Shown: positions 1 to 6,168, counted from the stretch's first letter. The stretch is DNA of 6,168 nucleotides from an uncultured Clostridia bacterium (GCA_905235695.1 CAJOMW010000067.1:1-6168), one strand, 5' to 3'. Program-made: numbers and translations. Notes: generated by a model from the letters alone, not told the origin.

Positions 1-27
1 GTTTTTGGAGCAATTATATTATACCAC

Positions 28-64
28 AAAAAGAGGACGTTGGCTACTGCTTTCGTCCTCTTTT
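28..64 (-). terminator. Factor-independent terminator of the operon
   Basis: Inverted repeat with arms at 29-39 and 54-64 (AAAAGAGGACG / CGTCCTCTTTT), 11 bp including a GC-rich 7-bp core, and a 14-nt loop. Read on the minus strand, the stem ends in a run of five T. It lies about 40 nt after the stop of the GLUG gene. Read on the plus strand, it is also followed by TTTTCTTTTATTTTT, so it may work in both directions. Confidence 0.82.
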
Positions 65-75
65 CTTTTATTTTT

Positions 76-105
76 GGGGCGTGTTTTGATACAGCCCCTT
101 TTCTT
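76..105 (+). terminator. Second hairpin, best as a rightward terminator
   Basis: GGGGC at 76-80 pairs with GCCCC at 94-98 over a 13-nt loop, followed on the plus strand by TTTTCTTTT. On the minus strand the stem is followed by A residues, so it would not terminate the operon. It may stop transcripts coming from a converging gene to the left, but no such gene is visible. Confidence 0.45.
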
Positions 106-3100
106 TTACGGTGCCGGAACGCTTTCCGGCTCCTCTTTTTTGCCCTTACTCTTACCGGAGGGCTTTTTCTTTTTGCGCTTTTTTGACTTTTTGATAAGCA
201 GTATTATTACGGCGACTATCAGGATAACCGGAATAATAAGCAGAAGATACGCAAGGTTGATCCTGCCCTTTTCGTACTCTATGCATATCGTGTTTTCAGC
301 GCCTTTTACCGTAAATATAAGGTACTGTCCGCGCACCGAATAGCTGAGCTTTTCCCAGCCGTCTCCGCTCTTTACAAAAAGCGCTGCCTTTCTGTCTGAC
401 GTTTTGAGAAGGCGCAGCGTCACCTCGTCATTTTCCCCTATATCTGCGCCGGTTATGGAAACGTCGTAAACAAACGTGTTCTCTTTGTCTTCGGGAATCA
501 AGGTGCCGCTTTCTTTTATGTGAAGGTCAACATCGTCGGTGTATCTTCCTTCCGCAAGCAGCCTTGCAAGTCCGTCACTTGTCTTTTCCTTGCTCGAGAG
601 GACGGTTATGTACGGATAGTATTCGCATATTATCTCCATATCCTCTGTAACGGTGTTGCTGTCGGGCTTTTGCCATTTTCCAAAGTATCCGTACTTTTCC
701 GGTATACCCGGATAATCTATGAGGGCAGTACTGCTTCCGTACTCTACATAGCGGCTTTCTATTACCATGTCGTCCGCTTTGAAGGTTATGAAAAGATTTG
801 TAAAGCTAAGCGGAATGTTCTTCGACTCCGAGAGCTGCTCTATGCTTATCGGCTCCGCCTTGTCTGAATAGCTTATGCCGTATATGGCTCCGAGCCCCTT
901 ATCGACGTAGTAGTTTTTGAAAATCTTGTCGAGACTGTCGCACTTTCCGCATATAGCACCGATAATCTCATCGCCGTACACACTCGAAACAGAGTAGCAG
1001 TAGGCGAGGGTGTCCGCCTTTCCGGCAATTCCTCCTACGTATTTTTTGCCGGTCACAGTGCACTTTGAGAGACAGCCTCGCACGGTCGAGCCGCTTTTAC
1101 CGACAATGCCGCCGACGTAATTTCCGAGCGTGCTCTCGATTGGAGCGTAGTTCGTGCATTCGTAGACCGTTCCCAGCTCCGAAAGGCCTACAATGCCGCC
1201 CATGGAGTCCTTTTTGCCAACGACATTTCCGCTGTTCTCACAGCTTTGGAGTATTGCTTTTGTGCGGTATATGAAGTTGAAGGTGTCGGGCTTTTTAATA
1301 TCGTCCTCCGGGTCCTTCGCATATTCTATCGCCATGGCGCCGGCTATTCCTCCGGCGTTGTGGTCGGCTTCGATTCTTCCGCTGTTGGTACAGGACTTTA
1401 CCTTGCCGTCCACGGCGTTTTCAACGTTCTCGTCAGACACGTCGAGAAAGATGTCCGAAGCGTCCTCTTTTTGCATACCCTCTATTTCTTTTATTACCGA
1501 ATCGAGGATGGAGTTGAATTTGTCGCTTATGGCACTTACATTCGAGTTTATCTTGTCTCTTCCGTCGTATACCGATTCTTTCAGTGCACTGAGCTCGTCG
1601 GATATATCCGAGATGGAGTCGAACAGGTCGTCTCTCTTTTCGTCGAAATCGTCCGCCGGTTTCACAAAGCTTGGCGCATCCTTTTCGGAGAGGTCTTTAA
1701 TTATGTCTTCCGCCTTGCCGAAAGCACTGCTTATTTTGTCGGTCGCCGAGGATACCGAATCGCCGGCGGTTGTAAGCGCATCGCGCAGCTTTGTTATATC
1801 GTCGCTCAAATCGTCCGTATAGTCGTGCGCAGCATCGGAAAAGACGTCTGCCGCATCGGCGAGGTTCGTGAGAGTGGACGACAGCTCGTACAGCCCGTCG
1901 TCGAGATATCCGATGGCGCTCTTAGTGTTCTCTGCGGCGTCTTCAAATGAATCGAGGTCAATATCAATATTATTTACAATGGTATCTGCGAATATCGCCG
2001 CATCTTCAAGCGAAGATACGCTGCTTTCCATGTACTTTCTTATGTTTCGCACGCCGTCAAGCAGTATTGACACGTCTATGCCAATCTCTTCAAGGCTTTC
2101 CGGCTTTCCGGACAGCGCCTTCTCAATGTCGGCAACCGTGTTCTTTATGCTCTTTCCGGCGTCTGCAATATCGCTTATGGACGAAGACAGACCTTTTGCC
2201 GCCTTTTCCAGCTTTGATTTGTTCTTGATATAGACGGCGTCTTCAAGCTCGTCTATTGCCTTTACCGCTTTGTTGGACGCCTTGCGCATCTTCTGCTGTG
2301 CAGTGGAAATTTCGCGGATGGCGTCGGTCATAGCCGTTACTTCGTCTTTAAGGTCGGGCGAGCTTATCTCTATTTCGTCGAGCGAGTCCGCAAGCACGTC
2401 GAGCGCGTCGGACAGCTCCTCCGTACCGCCCTCGAGATCGTCAAAAACGCCTTCAAAGCTGTCTATTGCGTCCTTTATGATATCCGCCTGCTCGTTTATC
2501 TCGTCGATATTGTCATCTACAAAGTCAGATGTTTCGTCGAGTATGGTTTTAGTCGCATCGCGTGCGGTCTTTGCATATTCGGATATGCCGTCGAGGTGTA
2601 CCTTTGCGTCGTCGGATATGTCTTCACTGTCGCTTATCAGCTTGTCGACCATGTTCTGGAGGTCGTCGAGGTCGCTCATCAGCTCGTCGAGCGTCTTTCC
2701 GTAGTCGTTAAGGGTAATATTTGGCTCCATCTGACCGACTATGCCGCCAACGTCCTTTCTGCCCTGGATAAATCCGTAATTTCTGCAGCCCTCCACATAA
2801 CCCGACTGCCTTCCTGCTATTCCTCCGACGTTGTAGCCGATATGCGGATATCCTACCGCTCCGCCGTTCGTGCAGTTCAGAATATATCCCGTGGATACAC
2901 CGGCAATACCGCCTGCATCGGAATTTCCGAGAACGCTGTCCTCTTCTTTTTCGTCCTCCGCATTTCTGAAGGTCTCGACTATCGAGCCGATATCGGTGTT
3001 TATGCTTGTTATGCTGTTCTTTTTTTCGGCATACTCCGTGTTTACCTCCGCCGAATTGTGACAGCCGATTATCTTACCCTGGTTTTTACCGGCTATTCCG

Positions 3101-3666
3101 CCGACCGAGTTCTCGCCCATAACCTTTCCCGATACCTTGCAGGAGGTTATCGTACCGCTTTCGGTATTTCTGCCGGCAATGCCGCCGACGACGTCCTCGC
3201 CGCTGATATTTCCGCCGAAAGAGCAGTTTCTTATGGTTCCCGAGTTTTCCCCGGTTATTCCGCCAACGAAACACTTTGAGCCGGACGGATTTATTTCGGC
3301 AGCGGCGATATTGAGGTCTCTTACTTCGGCTCCGCTCTGTACATATCTGAAAAGTCCTATGTAAGAGCCGCTGCCCTCGTATTTTATGCCGCTTATGGTG
3401 TGTCCGTTTCCAAGAAAGGTTCCGGCAAAGGTAGGCACGGGCGAAAAGCCTACGTTTGTGAGGTCTATATCGCTTTCAAGCACGAAGGTCTTGCCCTTTG
3501 ACCACGAGTCAAGAGTGCAGTTTCTTGAAAACTTCACGAAGTCGACGGCAGAGGATATAACTATAGTCTTGCCGCCGTCATCCTCGGCAAATGAAATTAT
3601 CGGCGCAAGCTGAGCAAATATCAGAACTACCGAAAGCAAAACGCCGAGCAGTTTATTTGTTTTCAT
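106..3666 (-). CDS. Secreted membrane-anchored GLUG-repeat protein with inserted coiled coil
   Basis: This 1186-residue surface protein has no function I can name. Domains in order: signal peptide 1-27 (MKTNK, hydrophobic core, cleavage after SFA); beta-rich N-terminus (about 33-96); a first set of GLUG-type repeats (97-312) with VGGIAG cores; an acidic helical coiled-coil region (about 320-735); a second set of GLUG repeats (757-925); an InlB-like repeat (about 957-1018, ending GYFGKW then a TEDMEIICEY strand); a beta-rich domain (1021-1132); a membrane helix (1138-1158); and a polybasic cytoplasmic tail. There is no LPXTG motif, so it should be anchored by the helix and not by sortase. Start choice: a GTG at 3675 opens the same frame but lies inside the GGAGGTG Shine-Dalgarno sequence. 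The ATG at 3666 is 7 nt after GGAGGT and begins a textbook signal peptide, so I use it. The gene overlaps the transporter gene by 14 bp, so the two are probably translationally coupled and act together. GLUG repeats are known from bacterial surface and adhesin-like proteins. Confidence 0.9.
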   Translation of the reverse strand: MKTNKLLGVLLSVVLIFAQLAPIISFAEDDGGKTIVISSAVDFVKFSRNCTLDSWSKGKTFVLESDIDLTNVGFSPVPTFAGTFLGNGHTISGIKYEGSGSYIGLFRYVQSGAEVRDLNIAAAEINPSGSKCFVGGITGENSGTIRNCSFGGNISGEDVVGGIAGRNTESGTITSCKVSGKVMGENSVGGIAGKNQGKIIGCHNSAEVNTEYAEKKNSITSINTDIGSIVETFRNAEDEKEEDSVLGNSDAGGIAGVSTGYILNCTNGGAVGYPHIGYNVGGIAGRQSGYVEGCRNYGFIQGRKDVGGIVGQMEPNITLNDYGKTLDELMSDLDDLQNMVDKLISDSEDISDDAKVHLDGISEYAKTARDATKTILDETSDFVDDNIDEINEQADIIKDAIDSFEGVFDDLEGGTEELSDALDVLADSLDEIEISSPDLKDEVTAMTDAIREISTAQQKMRKASNKAVKAIDELEDAVYIKNKSKLEKAAKGLSSSISDIADAGKSIKNTVADIEKALSGKPESLEEIGIDVSILLDGVRNIRKYMESSVSSLEDAAIFADTIVNNIDIDLDSFEDAAENTKSAIGYLDDGLYELSSTLTNLADAADVFSDAAHDYTDDLSDDITKLRDALTTAGDSVSSATDKISSAFGKAEDIIKDLSEKDAPSFVKPADDFDEKRDDLFDSISDISDELSALKESVYDGRDKINSNVSAISDKFNSILDSVIKEIEGMQKEDASDIFLDVSDENVENAVDGKVKSCTNSGRIEADHNAGGIAGAMAIEYAKDPEDDIKKPDTFNFIYRTKAILQSCENSGNVVGKKDSMGGIVGLSELGTVYECTNYAPIESTLGNYVGGIVGKSGSTVRGCLSKCTVTGKKYVGGIAGKADTLAYCYSVSSVYGDEIIGAICGKCDSLDKIFKNYYVDKGLGAIYGISYSDKAEPISIEQLSESKNIPLSFTNLFITFKADDMVIESRYVEYGSSTALIDYPGIPEKYGYFGKWQKPDSNTVTEDMEIICEYYPYITVLSSKEKTSDGLARLLAEGRYTDDVDLHIKESGTLIPEDKENTFVYDVSITGADIGENDEVTLRLLKTSDRKAALFVKSGDGWEKLSYSVRGQYLIFTVKGAENTICIEYEKGRINLAYLLLIIPVILIVAVIILLIKKSKKRKKKKPSGKSKGKKEEPESVPAP
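193..255 (-). other. C-terminal membrane anchor of the GLUG/coiled-coil protein
   Basis: Codes residues 1138-1158, a run of Leu, Ile, Val and Ala long enough to cross the membrane once. It is followed at once by KKSKKRKKKK and further Lys-rich residues, then EEPESVPAP. By the positive-inside rule, the large domain is outside and the tail is in the cytoplasm. No LPXTG-like sorting signal precedes it. Confidence 0.88.
607..798 (-). other. InlB-like (Listeria-Bacteroides) repeat domain
   Basis: Codes residues about 957-1020. It shows the usual order of this small beta-grasp-like surface repeat: a first strand ITFKADD, a VEYGSS turn, a PGIPEKYGYFGKW segment with the conserved Gly-Tyr...Gly-x-Trp, and a last strand TEDMEIICEYYP. 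Single copies are common in secreted proteins of Clostridia. The match is by eye and the boundaries are approximate. Confidence 0.65.
892..1398 (-). repeat. Second GLUG repeat block
   Basis: Codes residues 757-925. Cores are at AGGIAG (771-776), MGGIVG (822-827), VGGIVG (851-856), VGGIAG (877-882) and a degenerate IIGAICG (901-907). Strands ending in Cys fall at 759, 809, 837, 865 and 890, repeating the periodicity of the first block. The first core is followed by an insertion of about 30 residues that includes IEYAKDPEDD before the next strand. The block resumes the solenoid after the coiled coil. Confidence 0.82.
1471..2694 (-). other. Long acidic coiled-coil insertion
   Basis: Codes residues about 325-732, rich in Asp, Ser, Ala, Leu, Ile and Lys, with heptad-like hydrophobic spacing and no cysteine. 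Likely helix breaks are at GG 413-414, SSPD 435-438, SGKPES 519-524 and APSFVKPADD 664-673, which divide it into about five long helices. The pattern resembles the extracellular coiled coils of YhgE/Pip proteins and of some clostridial MMPL transporters, in style only; I see no clear homology. GLUG repeats continue on both sides, so the coil projects from the solenoid and does not terminate it. Confidence 0.82.
2731..3378 (-). repeat. First GLUG repeat block
   Basis: Codes residues 97-312. Core motifs are at SYIGLF (101-106), FVGGITG (133-139), VVGGIAG (159-165), SVGGIAG (187-193), AGGIAG (251-256), NVGGIAG (279-285) and DVGGIVG (305-311). Most are followed about 9-12 residues later by a strand ending in Cys (148, 176, 202, 265, 294). 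Spacing is about 25-30 residues, as in a beta-solenoid. One longer insertion, rich in Glu and Asn (about 207-248), separates the fourth and fifth copies. At DNA level, the repeats appear as recurring versions of ccggcaatgccgccgac on the plus strand, for example at 2902, 3091, 3172 and 3251. Confidence 0.85.
3586..3666 (-). other. Signal peptide of the GLUG/coiled-coil protein
   Basis: Codes residues 1-27. MKTNK supplies the positive N-region, residues 6-24 are the hydrophobic core, and SFA at 25-27 is a good signal-peptidase I site, followed by EDDGG. No lipobox cysteine is present, so this is not a lipoprotein. It predicts Sec-dependent export. Confidence 0.88.
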
Positions 3667-5974
3667 TTTCCGCACCTCCGTTCTGCAGGCGGTCTTTCAG
3701 GCTGAACGACGTCTTTTCTATTATGTAGTCGCACAGCACGAGAAGCTGCGGCAGTATGCCCATAACGAGGATTATCGAGATTATCGTTCCTCGCCCGAGG
3801 CAGGTGCCGATCGATGCAATGGCGGGTTCTGACGACATGAGCCCTATTATTATACCCGCCGACGCGAGAATAAGACCGGAAGTAAATATTGTCGGGAATG
3901 CGAGGTTCATGGCGTCTTTTATTGCGTCGTACTTGTTCATTTTCTTTCTGAGCTCGGTGTATCTGTTGGTTATGACAATAGCATAGTCGATGTTGGCGCC
4001 CATCTGTATGGAGCTTACGACGAGGTAGCTTAGGAAGAACAGCGGCTTATTCTGAATGGTGGGGAAGGAGAAGTTTATCCATATACTGCCCTGAATAACG
4101 AGTATCAGAATAATCGGTAATCCCGCAGACTGGAATGTCAGGAAGAGTATTATCAAGATGAAGAGTATTGAGAGGATGCTTATTGTTATGTTGTCCCTGC
4201 TGAAGGTGCACGAGAGGTCGTAGTCGCTTGTGGAATTGCCTACGAGAAAAATATCGTCGCTGTCGTAATATTTTTCGGCTTCGGCTCTGACCGTAGACAA
4301 AAATTCAAACGTCTCTTCGCTTTCCTCTGATATGTTCAGCTTAAGCACGAGTCTCGAATGAGTATCGCTCTCGAGCTGCTCTCTTCCGTCGTCGAGCTTT
4401 TCCTTCAGCTCGTCGAGGTCTTCCTTGGTATCATCGTCGAGCGATACGTAACCGTCTTCACTCATGTCATATATGAAATCGAATATTTCCGCAAGCGATA
4501 TCTTGTATTCGTCTATTCCTCCTACGATCCGCCCGTATTCCTCTTTGTCTGCCGCATATGCTCCGTAAAGCACTCGCACAAGCTCTATATCTATATCCGT
4601 AAGCTCCGAGAACTGCCTTGGCGTAAGCATATCGCCTATGTCGTAGCCGTCGGTCGCCTCTACCGATGCAAGCCCGGTTATCGTGTCTATCTCGTCATAC
4701 TTTTCGAGATCCGCGGCAAGTGCCTGCTCTTTATCGTAGTGACCGGACGGAACGACTATTGCGAGAATATTTGAACTGCTGAACGTGTCTTTTATCATTT
4801 CGTCGGCAATCTGAGTATCACTCTTTTTTATGGTGGTGAGATTTGTGTAACTGTAAGCGTATGGACATTTTCCCGACAGGAAGAACGCCGCTGCCACGAC
4901 TATGATAAACAGGAACGGAGTAACATATCTCGCCTTAACGACAGCGTTGCACCAGGCTGTTATCTTGGGGATAAAGTTTCTGTGATGCGTCTTGTCTATA
5001 AGAGGTGAGAATGATACGAGAAGTCCCGGCATGAGGGTAAAAACCACTATTATGCTTATTGCTATTGCCTTTATAAGCACCAAGCTGAGGTCGAGACCTA
5101 TCTTATAGTCCATGAATGCCATTGCTGCAAGTCCCGAGAGTGTGGTAAGACAGCTTCCGGCGATCTCGGGAATTGCCTTTGAAAGAGCTGCTATGACTGC
5201 TTCCCTCGCACCATTTGTCTCGCGCTCCTCGGTATATCTGTGGCAGAGTATTATCGCATAGTCTATTGCGAGCGCAAGCTGAAGTATTACGGCAACGGAA
5301 TTTGAAATGAAGGATATAGTGCCGAAGAAATAGTTTGTTCCCATGTTGAGAATTGCCGCGACGCCGAAGGTTATTACGAGGACGGGTATCTCCATATACG
5401 TTCTCGACGTCAAAAGCAATACCGTTAGAATTATAAAGCAGGAAATGACCATAACTACCTTTATCTCGTTTGCTACGGTATTTGCCTTCATGTCGCCGAA
5501 TTCTGCGGATACGTATGTGTCATAATTGCTGAGCGTTTCTTCGAGCTTATGTAAGGTTTCCTCGGATGCCTTGTCGTCTCCGGTACCGCTGAAAGTTACT
5601 CCAAACAGCGCCGCACCCTTTGAGTAGTGGTCGGTTGTGTCGTCAAACTCGACTTCCTTTACACCGTCCGTATCTTCTATAATATCTCTCAGCCTTTCCG
5701 CATCGGAGAAAGAAACGTTGTCTATCATTATGTTCGCCGATGCGTAAGTTATAAAGTCCTCGTTCATCAGATCGAGGCCCTTCCTGGTCTCGGTGTCATC
5801 TCCGAGATAGTCTGTCAAATCGTTGTCTACCTTTACCCATCCGGTCGAGAAAATGCTGAAAATTATGAGTATTATATATATCAGATAGAAAGCCTTGCGC
5901 CTGTCCACTATGAACGCCGCCGCTTTTTCTAATATAGACGTTTTGCTCTTTTCAGACCTCTGTGTCTGCGTCAT
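3653..5974 (-). CDS. MMPL/RND-superfamily transporter, 12 membrane segments
   Basis: A 773-residue polytopic membrane protein, probably a proton-driven exporter of lipids or hydrophobic compounds. The topology is that of RND pumps: one segment (about 29-46), a first outer loop (47-170), five segments (171-189, 195-215, 219-245, 269-289, 295-320), a seventh (351-367), a second outer loop (370-593), then five more (595-614, 618-636, 645-668, 693-712, 722-748). The two halves carry matching motifs, AIDYAIILCHRYTEER (236-251) and GANIDYAIVITNRYTELR (659-676). Asp238-Tyr239 and Asp663-Tyr664 correspond to the paired Asp-Tyr proton-relay residues known in MmpL3. The second loop is very acidic and has a short coiled-coil-like stretch (about 511-540). 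The ATG at 5974 has a strong Shine-Dalgarno sequence. It is the first gene of the operon and its stop overlaps the next gene by 14 bp. Family assignment is secure. The substrate is unknown, and related proteins include lipid exporters and uncharacterised YdfJ-like proteins. Confidence 0.93.
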   Translation of the reverse strand: MTQTQRSEKSKTSILEKAAAFIVDRRKAFYLIYIILIIFSIFSTGWVKVDNDLTDYLGDDTETRKGLDLMNEDFITYASANIMIDNVSFSDAERLRDIIEDTDGVKEVEFDDTTDHYSKGAALFGVTFSGTGDDKASEETLHKLEETLSNYDTYVSAEFGDMKANTVANEIKVVMVISCFIILTVLLLTSRTYMEIPVLVITFGVAAILNMGTNYFFGTISFISNSVAVILQLALAIDYAIILCHRYTEERETNGAREAVIAALSKAIPEIAGSCLTTLSGLAAMAFMDYKIGLDLSLVLIKAIAISIIVVFTLMPGLLVSFSPLIDKTHHRNFIPKITAWCNAVVKARYVTPFLFIIVVAAAFFLSGKCPYAYSYTNLTTIKKSDTQIADEMIKDTFSSSNILAIVVPSGHYDKEQALAADLEKYDEIDTITGLASVEATDGYDIGDMLTPRQFSELTDIDIELVRVLYGAYAADKEEYGRIVGGIDEYKISLAEIFDFIYDMSEDGYVSLDDDTKEDLDELKEKLDDGREQLESDTHSRLVLKLNISEESEETFEFLSTVRAEAEKYYDSDDIFLVGNSTSDYDLSCTFSRDNITISILSILFILIILFLTFQSAGLPIILILVIQGSIWINFSFPTIQNKPLFFLSYLVVSSIQMGANIDYAIVITNRYTELRKKMNKYDAIKDAMNLAFPTIFTSGLILASAGIIIGLMSSEPAIASIGTCLGRGTIISIILVMGILPQLLVLCDYIIEKTSFSLKDRLQNGGAENENK
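3674..3679 (-). promoter_or_regulatory. Ribosome binding site of the GLUG gene, inside the transporter gene
   Basis: On the minus strand GGAGGT lies 7 nt before the ATG at 3666 and inside the last codons of the transporter gene. It overlaps the in-frame GTG at 3675, so that GTG cannot be the start. A ribosome finishing the transporter stops at 3653, just past this start, as expected for translational coupling. Confidence 0.88.
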
Positions 5975-5980
5975 ATATGT

Positions 5981-5986
5981 CCTCCC
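5981..5986 (-). promoter_or_regulatory. Ribosome binding site of the transporter gene
   Basis: On the minus strand GGGAGG lies 6 nt before the ATG at 5974 (GGGAGGACATATATG). The strong match and good spacing fix the start. Confidence 0.88.
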
Positions 5987-5998
5987 GAAAAAATAATA

Positions 5999-6027
5999 TT
6001 GACAAATGTTGAATAATGGATTATAAT
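5999..6027 (+). promoter_or_regulatory. Promoter of a divergent gene beyond the window (rightward)
   Basis: Perfect housekeeping promoter: TTGACA at 5999-6004, a 17-bp spacer and TATAAT at 6022-6027. The predicted start is near 6034. Transcription would run through 6168, giving a leader of over 130 nt. The gene served lies outside the window. Divergent TetR-type regulators often sit beside RND genes, but nothing here shows that this is one. Confidence 0.75.
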
Positions 6028-6050
6028 ATTATTATATTTATGAGTGTCAA
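6020..6050 (-). promoter_or_regulatory. Promoter of the operon (leftward)
   Basis: The -35 is a perfect TTGACA at 6045-6050. The -10 is TATTAT at 6023-6028 (16-bp spacer, 5 of 6 matches). A perfect TATAAT also lies at 6020-6025, but at a 19-bp spacing. The predicted start near 6016 gives a leader of about 42 nt before the transporter ATG. It shares its -10 region with the rightward promoter. Confidence 0.72.
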
Positions 6051-6160
6051 ATAATACAATCCTCAATTTTAAAAAATACGCCTAATAATCAACAAACTTC
6101 GGCAGATTGTCAAAATGTCATAAAAGTTTAAAGAATTATCTATCAAAAAGTGTAAATATG

Positions 6161-6168
6161 AGAAAGGA
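6161..6168 (+). promoter_or_regulatory. Probable ribosome binding site of a divergent gene starting past the right edge
   Basis: AGAAAGGA at the very end of the window is a good Shine-Dalgarno sequence for a rightward gene starting just beyond 6168. Alternatively, the ATG at 6158-6160 could itself be the start (ATG AGA AAG), but only a weak AAAAAG precedes it. The first reading fits better, and the sequence ends too soon to decide. Confidence 0.5.

Noticed and set aside
18..46. Leftward TATAAT at 18-23 as a promoter for a further gene to the left.
   Set aside because: The best -35 candidates (TAGCCA at 41-46 or a neighbour) are poor and lie in the terminator loop. The -10 alone is weak evidence in AT-rich DNA.
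193..300. Sortase anchoring of the GLUG protein.
   Set aside because: No LPXTG-like motif occurs before the membrane helix (the sequence there is IEYEKGRIN), although helix plus basic tail superficially resembles a sorting signal.
5..343. Plus-strand open frame of 112 codons at the left edge.
   Set aside because: It crosses the terminator hairpins and is antisense to the membrane anchor and tail. Its hydrophobic look comes from the complement of Lys-rich codons.
1193..3364. Long plus-strand open frames opposite the GLUG/coiled-coil gene, including 1246-1950 and 2596-3279.
   Set aside because: They lie wholly antisense to a gene with clear domains. Their Ser/Arg/Val-rich products are what the repeat and coil codons give when read backwards. 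I saw no Shine-Dalgarno support or recognisable domain.
892..3378. Recurring short near-identical DNA pieces that could suggest a CRISPR or other repeat array.
   Set aside because: They are the codons for VGGIAG in the GLUG repeats, in frame, unevenly spaced and divergent at third positions.
6085..6113. Second leftward promoter with TTGACA at 6108-6113.
   Set aside because: At a 17-bp spacing the -10 would be GATTAT, with only four matches, and a much better promoter lies closer to the gene.
5975..6168. Riboswitch or other structured RNA leader in the intergenic region.
   Set aside because: The region is AT-rich with no GC-rich paired stems or known aptamer core visible. The operon leader is only about 42 nt.

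Overview
The window holds one two-gene operon on the minus strand, its promoter region at the right end and its terminator at the left end. The host looks like a Gram-positive anaerobe of the class Clostridia (Oscillospiraceae/Lachnospiraceae-like). This rests on AT-rich intergenic DNA beside moderate-GC genes, strong GGAGG-type ribosome binding sites, consensus housekeeping promoters, and a secreted protein that combines GLUG repeats, an InlB-like repeat and a single C-terminal membrane anchor. The taxonomic call is inference.

Layout from right to left, the direction of transcription. At 5975-6168 is a 194-bp AT-rich intergenic region. It carries two near-perfect housekeeping promoters facing opposite ways and sharing one -10 region. 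One fires left into the operon. The other fires right towards a gene beyond the window, of which only a probable Shine-Dalgarno sequence (6161-6168) is visible. At 3653-5974 is a 773-residue MMPL/RND-superfamily membrane transporter with 12 membrane segments and both Asp-Tyr proton-relay pairs. At 106-3666 is a 1186-residue secreted, membrane-anchored protein, overlapping the transporter gene by 14 bp. Its GLUG-repeat solenoid is split by a coiled-coil region of about 410 residues, and it ends with an InlB-like repeat, a beta-rich domain, one membrane helix and a very basic tail. At 29-98 are two hairpins: a factor-independent terminator for the operon and a second that works best for rightward transcription.

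The two genes are translationally coupled and both place large domains outside the membrane. The simplest reading is that they form one envelope system: a proton-driven RND exporter or lipid-handling pump with a long rod-like extracellular partner. The substrate cannot be read from the sequence. The GLUG/coiled-coil protein and its pairing with a transporter are the most interesting part of the window.
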